Assembly (NCBI RefSeq): GCF_021277265.1 | Contig: NZ_JAJSOH010000003.1 | Span: 186,001-250,000, forward strand | Direction of reading: 5' to 3' | Origin: Kineosporia rhizophila | GTDB lineage: Bacteria; Actinomycetota; Actinomycetes; Actinomycetales; Kineosporiaceae | DNA: 64,000 nt | Shown: piece by piece, positions 7,988 through 14,793 of the stretch | Layout: the number at the start of each line of letters is the position of its first letter | How positions within the stretch are numbered: the first letter of the stretch is position 1 | Made by a program: the position numbers and the translations under genes | The notes under the pieces: model-generated | Told to the model about the DNA's origin: nothing | What the model saw: the letters and a program-made list of their open reading frames with translations, nothing else | Database searches by the model: none

Positions 7988-8908
7988 GTGGGCGGTTCCC
8001 CGCAGGAAGACCTGAACGAGCGGCTGGTGGCCCTGCTGCGGCAGGACGGCCGGGCCCCGATCGTCGACCTGGCCGCGGGGCTGGGCGTGCCCCGCTCGGT
8101 GGTGCGGGGCCGGCTGCGCGAGCTGCGGGCCAGTGGTGACCTGGCGATCGTGGCGATGGCGCACCCGGCGGTGGTGGAACTGGACGTCGGCTGCCACCTT
8201 TCGATCAAGGTGGCCGGGCCCACCCGCCCGGTCGTGGAGCACCTGCTCGCCTCGGACAACGTGACGCTGGTCTCGCTGGTCAGCGGCCAGTACGACATCG
8301 TGGTGGAGCTGCGGGCCCGGGACCAGCGGGAACTGTTCGACGCGGTCGAGGAGATCCGGCTCTCCAGCGTGGTCAGCGAGGTCTGCACGCTGGTCTACGT
8401 CGACGTCCTGCGCAGTCCTTTCGCCGTGGCCACCCGGCCGGCGCGGGTGCGGCTGGACGAGATCGACCTGGCGATCGTGCGCAGGCTGCAGGAGGACGGC
8501 CGCCTGCCGTTCCGGGAACTGGCCGAGGCGGTGGGGGTTTCGGAGAGCACTGCGCGCACCCGCACGCTGGCCCTGCTGGAGCGGGAGGTGATGCGGATCT
8601 CCACGATCTCCCGGCGCAGCACCCGGACCCGGAACATGGCGATGGGCATCGGCCTGCACGTACGGGGCTATTCGGACGATCTCGTCGCCGCGGTGCTGGG
8701 GATCCCGGGCGTGGAGTTCCTGGCCACCGTGATCGGCAACTACGACATGATCGGCACGGTTTCGGGTAGTTCGTTACCCGCCCTGCAGGCCGTGATCGAG
8801 CAGGTGCGCTCCTCGCCCGACGTCACCGGCATCTGTACCTGGGTGCATCTGGACTTCGTGCGGGAGACCTACCGACTGCCCCTCGGCGCAAGCCCCCGAG
8901 CGACTTAA
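7988..8908 (+). CDS. Lrp/AsnC-family regulator with duplicated HTH-ligand domains
   Basis: This 306-residue protein holds two Lrp/AsnC units in a row. The first HTH is at about 6-55 (LNERLVALLRQDGRAPIVDL) with a ligand-sensing RAM domain to about 140. A second HTH starts near 155 (LDEIDLAIVRRLQEDGRLPF) and is followed by a second RAM domain. Standard Lrp proteins are about 150 residues, so this is a fused tandem. The GTG at 7988 is chosen because ACGGAGG lies 5-6 bp upstream. It faces away from the amino acid importer operon and probably regulates it in response to an amino acid. Confidence 0.88.
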   Translation: MGGSPQEDLNERLVALLRQDGRAPIVDLAAGLGVPRSVVRGRLRELRASGDLAIVAMAHPAVVELDVGCHLSIKVAGPTRPVVEHLLASDNVTLVSLVSGQYDIVVELRARDQRELFDAVEEIRLSSVVSEVCTLVYVDVLRSPFAVATRPARVRLDEIDLAIVRRLQEDGRLPFRELAEAVGVSESTARTRTLALLEREVMRISTISRRSTRTRNMAMGIGLHVRGYSDDLVAAVLGIPGVEFLATVIGNYDMIGTVSGSSLPALQAVIEQVRSSPDVTGICTWVHLDFVRETYRLPLGASPRAT

Positions 8909-8956
8909 CCAGACGCTTAAGTCACCGTTGACAGCGGTCGGCGGGCTGCGCATCCT
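8902..8956 (+). promoter_or_regulatory. Promoter with upstream inverted repeat
   Basis: GACTTAA (8902-8908) and TTAAGTC (8917-8923) form a perfect 7-bp inverted repeat around 8 bp; the first arm includes the Lrp gene stop. Right after it come TTGACA (8928-8933) and, 17 bp on, CATCCT (8951-8956), a good -35/-10 pair reading toward the ATG at 8989. The repeat is placed like an operator or activator site. Confidence 0.5.
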
Positions 8957-8988
8957 GCCGGGAAACGACCGACTCCGAGGTGGGGCTC

Positions 8989-9312
8989 ATGGACACCGGA
9001 CAGCCTGAATCGCTCGGCTCGCCCCGGCCCGAGAGGGGTGGGCCCACGGTCGACGACGCCGTGGCCAACGCTGAGTCGGGCAGCCAGGTCGAGGGCGTGC
9101 ACACCCCCTCGGGAGAAGCGGCCTCCGGTGAGTCGCGAGTGGAGCAGATGACCGAGGTACCCGGGGTCACCGAGCCCCGGGTGGACGGGGTCAAGGGCGA
9201 GGGGGAGCCGCTGCCGCCCGGGCCCTCGCCCGACGAAGTCGGATCGGGCGGAGCCCAGAGAGTGGTCGGGGCAAGAGTTTCGGACCGGAAAGCAGCCGAG
9301 TCGGACGACTAG
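8989..9312 (+). CDS. Small acidic, low-complexity hypothetical protein
   Basis: This would encode 107 residues rich in Glu, Gly, Pro and Ser with almost no large hydrophobics, so it is probably disordered. No family is recognised. The ATG at 8989 is chosen over the in-frame GTG at 8980 because CCGAGG lies 8 bp upstream. A consensus-like promoter sits just before it, which supports expression. It stands alone between the Lrp gene and the convergent MarR gene. Codon third positions are G/C-rich as in its neighbours. Confidence 0.55.
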   Translation: MDTGQPESLGSPRPERGGPTVDDAVANAESGSQVEGVHTPSGEAASGESRVEQMTEVPGVTEPRVDGVKGEGEPLPPGPSPDEVGSGGAQRVVGARVSDRKAAESDD

Positions 9313-9408
9313 GCCGGCCCGAGCCTCACCCGTCGCGGAGCCAGATCCTGGTGCAGGCGGGCCTGACCTGAGGTCGGGGTGGGCGACAGCCCGCGGCTGC
9401 CCGGTCGC

Positions 9409-9440
9409 GAGGTGTACACCTGGTACCGCGTGTACACCTC
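9409..9440. promoter_or_regulatory. Long palindromic element with two GTGTACAC cores (copy A)
   Basis: GAGGTGTACAC (9409-9419) and GTGTACACCTC (9430-9440) are exact reverse complements around 10 bp. Each arm holds GTGTACAC, itself a palindrome, at 9412 and 9430. A close relative in opposite orientation occurs at 48598-48636. It lies between two converging genes, so its role is unclear; a protein-binding site or small repeat element is possible. Confidence 0.6.
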
Positions 9441-9527
9441 GCCGATCTGCCCTGTCCTGCCCCGCCGGTGGGTCGATGCTGCGGTGAGGGGGTGCAGTGT
9501 GCGGGTGCTCGGTGAAGGCCCGGGGTC

Positions 9528-10037
9528 TCAGGTGCTGCGTAGATGGCGGTCGGCGAAGTCGCCGTCCTGAGCGAACTCGACCGCCAGGGTCTGGGTGAGG
9601 CGCTCGATGGTGGCGGCCAGATTGCCCAGTTCGTCGGGCTGCCAGTCGCGGAAGGTCTGGCGCAGTGTCTCCACCCGCGCCTGACGTACCGCGGCCACGC
9701 GCCGGCGGCCGGCCTCGGTGATGGTGACGAAGACCGTGCGGTGGCTGTCCGGGTGCCGCTCCCGGCGCACCAGGCCGGCCTCGGCTAGCGGGGCGACCCG
9801 GCGGGTGGCGGTGGACGGGGTCATGTCCAGCTGCTCGGCGATCTCGCCCATCGCCAGCCCGGGCCCGTCGGCCAGGCGGGACAGGACCAGGAAGGCGGTG
9901 CGGTCGAGCATCGGCCCGCCGCCGGCCTCTCCGCGGTGGAAGCGGTGGAACTCGCCGAGGCGGATCAGCCACGCGATGGACTCCTGGATGCGGGCGAGGT
10001 CGGAGTCGACCGACGGTGACGTTGCCATGGCTCTCAT
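9528..10037 (-). CDS. MarR-family transcriptional regulator
   Basis: The 169 residues show the MarR winged-helix core: helical N-terminus, AMGEIAEQLDMTPSTATRRVAPLAEAGLV as the DNA-reading HTH (about 66-94), and RERHPDSHRTVFVTITEAGRR as the wing. ATG at 10037 is used; ATG at 10028 is an alternative. It diverges from the monooxygenase cluster across 116 bp that holds an operator-like repeat over a good promoter, so it most likely represses that cluster until a substrate-like ligand binds. Confidence 0.88.
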   Translation of the reverse strand: MRAMATSPSVDSDLARIQESIAWLIRLGEFHRFHRGEAGGGPMLDRTAFLVLSRLADGPGLAMGEIAEQLDMTPSTATRRVAPLAEAGLVRRERHPDSHRTVFVTITEAGRRRVAAVRQARVETLRQTFRDWQPDELGNLAATIERLTQTLAVEFAQDGDFADRHLRST

Positions 10038-10081
10038 GGTGCCGGATGTGCCGTTCCGGGGAACTCCAGCCAGTGCAACTA

Positions 10082-10136
10082 AGTCTATTGACTAGGTAGG
10101 AATTGCTGGTAGCGTCATTTTCACCCTGCAAGTGAA
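10082..10136 (+). promoter_or_regulatory. Promoter and operator-like repeats of the monooxygenase cluster
   Basis: TTGACT (10088-10093) and TAGCGT (10110-10115) are spaced 16 bp and read toward the first monooxygenase gene. AGTC-TATT-GACT (10082-10093) overlaps the -35, and TTCAC/GTGAA (10120-10136) lies just after the -10. Both are placed where a MarR repressor would block RNA polymerase. Confidence 0.45.
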
Positions 10137-10153
10137 GGTGTGGAGGACATGAC

Positions 10154-11338
10154 GTGACCGAGGTGCGACCGCAAGAACTGGCGCGCGTGCTGGAGGAGCT
10201 GGAGGCCGGGTCCGCCCAGCGGGAGCTCACGGGCGAACGCCCGCACGACGTCGTGGCCCGGCTGCGCGGCACCGGCTTTTTGAAGCTTCGGCTGCCGCGC
10301 GAGCACGGTGGGGCCGACGCCACCCTGCGTGAGGTGTTCAGCTCGCTCATCGACGTGGCCCGGGCCGACTCCAGCGTGGCCCAGGCACTGCGGGCCCACT
10401 TCGCCTACGTCGAAGGGCTGCGCTTCACCCCCGACAGCCCGGCCCGCACGGCAGCCCTGGAGGCGATCGCGGCCGGCAGCGTGATCGGCAACGCAATCAC
10501 CGAACCCAGCGGCGCCGCCGCCGGTGACTTCGCGGGACTGGCCACCACGTTCGTCCCCACCGACGACGGCTGGGCGATCACCGGCACCAAGTTCTACTCC
10601 ACCGGCACCCTGTACGCCGACCGCGTCTGGGTCTGGGGGGTCACCGACCAGGGGGTGCCGGCCAGCGCCCTGATCCCTCTCGAGCGCCCCGGCATCAAGG
10701 TGGTGGACGACTGGGACGGCTTCGGCCAGCGGGCCAGCGGCAGCGGCAGCACCCACTTCGAGGGCACCCCGGCCACCCGCGAGGAGGTCGTCGTGGCCGG
10801 CGCCGAGGCGCCCCCGCGCCTGGCGATCGGCTCGTTCCTGCAGCTCTTCCTCACCGCCGTCATCGTCGGGAACCTCGAGGCGGCCGACCATGACGCCCAG
10901 GCCCTGATCCGGGGCCGCAGCCGGGGCATCACCCACGCCACCACCGACCTGCCCCGCCACGACCCGGTCCTGCTGCAGCAGGTGGGCGACATCGCCAGCA
11001 AGGCCTACGCGGCCCGGGCCATCGTGCTCGACGCCGCGTCGCTGCTCGACGACGTGGACGCCCAGCTGCACAACCGCGAACTGGACGGCACCGCGGTCCA
11101 GGCCGCCGGCCGGCGCGTGGCCGAGGCCAAGATCTCGGTCGAGCGGCTGGCCCTGGACGCCGCGACCGCCCTGTTCGAGGTGGGCGGCGCCTCGGCCACC
11201 CGCGCCGGCGCCAACCTGGACCGGCACTGGCGCAACATCCGCACCCTCGCCTCGCACAACTCGACCCGGCTCAAGGCCCGGGTGATCGGCGACCACGTGA
11301 TCAACGGCGCCGACCTGCCCGACAACACCTACTTCTGA
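10154..11338 (+). CDS. Acyl-CoA-dehydrogenase-fold flavin monooxygenase (DszC/SfnC-like)
   Basis: A 394-residue protein with the acyl-CoA dehydrogenase fold: a helical N-domain, a middle beta-domain (ITGTKFYSTGTLYADR) and a C-terminal helical domain ending in LDRHWRNIRT and LPDNTYF. These landmarks are typical of the DszC/SfnC group, which uses reduced flavin and O2 to oxygenate sulfur compounds, rather than of true acyl-CoA dehydrogenases. A flavin reductase would be needed and is not in the window. GTG start with GGAGGA 6 bp upstream. It is first in a four-gene rightward cluster and has a paralogue two genes on. Confidence 0.8.
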   Translation: MTEVRPQELARVLEELEAGSAQRELTGERPHDVVARLRGTGFLKLRLPREHGGADATLREVFSSLIDVARADSSVAQALRAHFAYVEGLRFTPDSPARTAALEAIAAGSVIGNAITEPSGAAAGDFAGLATTFVPTDDGWAITGTKFYSTGTLYADRVWVWGVTDQGVPASALIPLERPGIKVVDDWDGFGQRASGSGSTHFEGTPATREEVVVAGAEAPPRLAIGSFLQLFLTAVIVGNLEAADHDAQALIRGRSRGITHATTDLPRHDPVLLQQVGDIASKAYAARAIVLDAASLLDDVDAQLHNRELDGTAVQAAGRRVAEAKISVERLALDAATALFEVGGASATRAGANLDRHWRNIRTLASHNSTRLKARVIGDHVINGADLPDNTYF

Positions 11339-11350
11339 AGGAGAACGACC

Positions 11351-12247
11351 ATGTCCGCAAGCATTCCGGTAGAGGCGTTCGGCCCCAATGCCCAGAGCGT
11401 CGACGTGCCGGTGCTGGACTCGCACCTGCACCACATCGAGGAGGGCGAGGGCTCCCCGATCGTCTTCCTGCACGGCAGCCCGAGCAGCTCCTACCTCTAC
11501 CGGCACGTGTTCCGGGCCCTGAAGGGCCAGGGCCGTCTGCTCGCGGTCGACCTGATCGGCTTCGGCGACTCCGGGCGCCCGGCGATCGACTACGAACTGG
11601 CCGACCACGAGCGCTATCTCGACGCCTGGTTCGACGCGCTCGACCTGCGCGAGGTCACCCTGGTGCTGCAGGACTACGGCGCCGCCTTCGGTGTCTCGTG
11701 GGCCGCCCGCCACCCCGACCGGGTGCGGGCCGTGCTGCTGGCCGAGCCGGTGATCCGGGACATCGAGTCCTCCGCCCTGCCCGAGGCCTTCGTCGGCGCC
11801 CAGCAGCTGATCCGCACGCCCGGCGACGGCGAGAAGTTCGTGGTCGAGGACAACGGCTTCCTGACCCAGGTGTTCCCCGGCGCCTTCCTGCAGCCCCTGG
11901 CTCCCGAGGACCTGGCCGTGTACCAGGCGCCGTTCCCGACGCCCGAGTCGCGCACCCACCTCATCCGGTTCCCCCGGAACCTGCCGATCGACGGAGTGCC
12001 CGCCACGAGCGTCCACTATCTGGCCCGTAACGAGGAGTGGCTGCGCACTTCGGCCGACGTGCCCAAGACCCTGCTCACCTACGAGCCCGGTTTCCTGCTC
12101 ACGCCCACCATCGAGAGCTGGATCCGCGAGAACGTCGCGAACATCGAGATCCGTTCCGGCGGCGCCGGTGTGCACTTCGTGCAGGAGGAGCAGCCGCAGG
12201 GCATCGCCGACGCCGTGGTGGAGCTGCTGAAGCGGAGCCAGCGATGA
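11351..12247 (+). CDS. Alpha/beta hydrolase of the haloalkane dehalogenase / epoxide hydrolase type
   Basis: This 298-residue cytosolic enzyme has the triad layout of haloalkane dehalogenases: nucleophile D108 in VLQDYGAAFG, acid E132 in LLAEPVI and base H275 in GVHFVQEE. The two halide-holding residues of the classic enzymes are changed: HGNP reads HGSP (S43) and the Trp after the nucleophile is Tyr (Y109). Dehalogenation is therefore uncertain, and ester, lactone or epoxide hydrolysis is possible. It lies between two paralogous monooxygenase genes and overlaps the second as ATGA, so it probably acts on their product or substrate. Confidence 0.82.
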   Translation: MSASIPVEAFGPNAQSVDVPVLDSHLHHIEEGEGSPIVFLHGSPSSSYLYRHVFRALKGQGRLLAVDLIGFGDSGRPAIDYELADHERYLDAWFDALDLREVTLVLQDYGAAFGVSWAARHPDRVRAVLLAEPVIRDIESSALPEAFVGAQQLIRTPGDGEKFVVEDNGFLTQVFPGAFLQPLAPEDLAVYQAPFPTPESRTHLIRFPRNLPIDGVPATSVHYLARNEEWLRTSADVPKTLLTYEPGFLLTPTIESWIRENVANIEIRSGGAGVHFVQEEQPQGIADAVVELLKRSQR

Positions 12248-13410
12248 CCGACCAGGCCGAGGTCCGGGCCCTGCTGGAACGGATCGCCGAGGGCGCGGCC
12301 GAGCGAGAGGGCAACGGCACGGCGCCGTTCGAGCAGATCGCCTGGATCAAACAGGCCCGGCTGGGCGCCTACCGGGTACCGGTCGCCGAGGGCGGATCCG
12401 GCGCCGGGGTGCGCGAACTGTTCGACCTGGTGGTCCGGCTCAGCCACGCCGACTCCAACATCGGCCACCTGCTGCGGGCCCACTTCGGCACCGTGGAGGA
12501 CATCCTGACCTGGCCGGCCTCGCCCCGCCGCGAGCGCTGGCTGGCCCGGGTGGCGGCCGGGGAGCTCTTCGGCAACGGCAACAACGAGCTGGGCGCGAAA
12601 CACGCCGGTGACTACAACAAGTCGACCACGTTCACCCGGGACGGCGACCACTTCGTGGTCAACGGCACCAAGTACTACTCGACCGGTACGCTCTACGCCG
12701 ACCATACCTTCGTCACCGGGGTGACGCCGGAAGGGCTTCCGGTGCAGGCGCTGCTGACGCTGGGGACCGAGGGCATCACGGTTGAGGACGACTGGGACGG
12801 CTTCGGTCAGTCGCTCACCGCGACGGGGACGACCCGTTTCGAGAACGCCCGGGTCTCCGCCGACGAAGTGACGCTTCCGCCGGAGGATCTCAGCTCGATC
12901 CCGCGCTGGCACCTCGGCCCGTTCTACCAGCACTACCTGAACGCCGTGGTGGCCGGGAACGTCCGGTCGGTGCTGGACGACGCGGTCGCCCTGATCCGTT
13001 CGCGGCGGCGTAGTTTCACCCACGGTTCGGCCGACCTGCCCAAGGACGACCCGGTGCTGCAGGAGGTGGTGGGGGAGATCTCGGCCCTGGCCTCGGCCGC
13101 CACCGCGGTGGTCCTGGAGACCGCCGGCGTCCTGGCCCGGGTCGCGCAGAGCCCGGGTGACGACGTGGTGCACGAGGCTGCCTTGCGCGCCTCTCAGGCC
13201 CAGGTGGTGCTCCACGACCTCGGTCTCCGAGCGGCGACGGCGCTTTTCGACGTCGGTGGGGCCTCGGCGGTCAAGCGCTCGGCCAACCTGGACCGGCACT
13301 GGCGCAACATCCGCACGGTGGTCTCGCACAACCCGGTGCGGTTCAAGAACCGCGCCATCGGCGATCTGCTGGTCAACGGCCAGACCCTGCCCGACAACAC
13401 CTATTTCTGA
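12244..13410 (+). CDS. Second DszC/SfnC-like flavin monooxygenase
   Basis: The 388 residues are a diverged copy of the first monooxygenase in the cluster. Both share NGTKYYSTGTLYAD-type, VEDDWDGFGQ-type, LDRHWRNIRT and LPDNTYF motifs. Open frame extends further upstream, but the ATG at 12244 is chosen because it overlaps the hydrolase stop as ATGA and begins the domain. Two copies could form a heteromer or act on different steps. The reaction (oxygenation with reduced FMN) is inferred from family. Confidence 0.8.
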   Translation: MTDQAEVRALLERIAEGAAEREGNGTAPFEQIAWIKQARLGAYRVPVAEGGSGAGVRELFDLVVRLSHADSNIGHLLRAHFGTVEDILTWPASPRRERWLARVAAGELFGNGNNELGAKHAGDYNKSTTFTRDGDHFVVNGTKYYSTGTLYADHTFVTGVTPEGLPVQALLTLGTEGITVEDDWDGFGQSLTATGTTRFENARVSADEVTLPPEDLSSIPRWHLGPFYQHYLNAVVAGNVRSVLDDAVALIRSRRRSFTHGSADLPKDDPVLQEVVGEISALASAATAVVLETAGVLARVAQSPGDDVVHEAALRASQAQVVLHDLGLRAATALFDVGGASAVKRSANLDRHWRNIRTVVSHNPVRFKNRAIGDLLVNGQTLPDNTYF

Positions 13411-13427
13411 ACGGAGGCGGCCGCCTC

Positions 13428-14753
13428 GTGACCCGCCAGCTGCACCTCAACCTGTTCATCCTGGCCTCCGGCCACCACGAGGCGGCCTGGAGACACCCCT
13501 CGTCCACGCCGGAGCGGATGTTCGATCCGGGTTTCTACACCGAACTGGCCCGCGCGGCCGAGGCGGCCGCCTTCGACGCGGTGTTCCTGGCCGACATCCC
13601 CAAGCTCGACGACAACATCGAGTTCAACTCGGCCGGCCGGCTCGACCCGATCGTCACCCTGGCCACGGTCGCGGCCGCCACCGAGCGGATCGGGCTGATC
13701 GGCACCGCCTCCACCACCTACTCCCACCCCTGGCAGCTGGCCCGCTCGTTCTCCAGCCTGGACCACCTGTCCCGGGGCCGGGCGGCCTGGAACATCGTCA
13801 CCACCGACTCCCCGGCCGCGGCCCGGAACTTCGGGCTGGACGCCAGTCCGGACGCCGCCACCCGCTACGAGCGCGCCGACGAGTACGTGGACGCGGTGCT
13901 CAAACTCTGGGACAGCTGGGAGGACGAGGCGATCCGGCTGGACCGGGCCGCGGGCCGCTACCTCGACCCGTCCCGCATCCACCACCCCGGCCTGCGCACC
14001 CAGCACGTTCGCGTGGCCGGCGCACTCACCGCGCCCCGGCCGCCGCAGGGCTACCCGGTGCTGGTGCAGGCCGGCTCCTCCAACCACGGCCGCGCGTTCG
14101 CCGCCAAGTACGCCGAGGCCATCTTCACCGCCCAGCAGCACATCGACGACGCCCGCGCCTTCTTCGCCGACGTGAAGGGCCAGGCCGCCGCCCGAGGCCG
14201 CGACCCCGAGCACGTCAAGGTCCTGCCCGGTCTCAGCCCGGTCATCGGGGGCACCGAGGAGGAGGCGCTGCGGCTGCAGGCCGAACTCAACGAGCTCACG
14301 GTGCCGGCGTTCGGGCTGATGCAGCTGAAGGACTTCGCCTACGTCGACCTGGACCACCTCGGCCTCGACGACCTGGTGCCGGAGGAGGCCTTCGCCGGGG
14401 CGGGCGACGTGACCGACAACCTCAAGAGCCGCACGCAGGTCTACGCCGACATCGTCCGCCGCGAGAAGCCGACCCTGCGGGAACTGCTGCACAAGCTCGC
14501 GGGGGCCCGCGGGCACAAGGTCCTGGCCGGCACCCCGGAGCAGGTGGCCGATCACATGGAGCACTGGTTCAGCAGCGGCGCGGCCGACGGCTTCAACGTC
14601 ATGCCGCCCTCGCTGCCGGGCGGGCTCGACGCCTTCGCGGAGACAGTGGTGCCCCTGCTACGCAAGCGCGGCCTGTTCCGGGAGGGGTACACCGGTACGA
14701 CACTGCGGGAACACCTGGGCCTTCCTCGCCCGGACAACCAGTACACGCGGTGA
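13428..14753 (+). CDS. LLM-class flavin monooxygenase, NtaA/SnaA/DszA family
   Basis: A 441-residue TIM-barrel oxygenase using FMNH2 and O2. It has the family opening (LHLNLFILASGHHEAAWRHP), the ARSFSSLDHLSRGRAAWNIVTT block and the long C-terminal arm with KVLAGTPEQVADHM. Relatives split nitrilotriacetate, dibenzothiophene sulfone or similar compounds. GTG start with ACGGAGG 10 bp upstream. As last gene of the MarR-linked cluster it pairs with two DszC-like oxygenases, the same enzyme types as in DszA/DszC desulfurisation, though the true substrate is unknown. Confidence 0.85.
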   Translation: MTRQLHLNLFILASGHHEAAWRHPSSTPERMFDPGFYTELARAAEAAAFDAVFLADIPKLDDNIEFNSAGRLDPIVTLATVAAATERIGLIGTASTTYSHPWQLARSFSSLDHLSRGRAAWNIVTTDSPAAARNFGLDASPDAATRYERADEYVDAVLKLWDSWEDEAIRLDRAAGRYLDPSRIHHPGLRTQHVRVAGALTAPRPPQGYPVLVQAGSSNHGRAFAAKYAEAIFTAQQHIDDARAFFADVKGQAAARGRDPEHVKVLPGLSPVIGGTEEEALRLQAELNELTVPAFGLMQLKDFAYVDLDHLGLDDLVPEEAFAGAGDVTDNLKSRTQVYADIVRREKPTLRELLHKLAGARGHKVLAGTPEQVADHMEHWFSSGAADGFNVMPPSLPGGLDAFAETVVPLLRKRGLFREGYTGTTLREHLGLPRPDNQYTR

Positions 14754-14793
14754 GACCATCGGGGCGGACTCACCCGGAGAGGACACCCCGTTC

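Noticed and set aside
9379..9570. 63-codon plus-strand frame containing EVYTWYRVYT
   Set aside because: It runs into the MarR gene end and owes its sequence to palindrome copy A; no RBS or family.
10121..12175. 684-codon open frame on the minus strand
   Set aside because: It is antisense to the monooxygenase and hydrolase genes, which have clear family motifs; its product has no motif.
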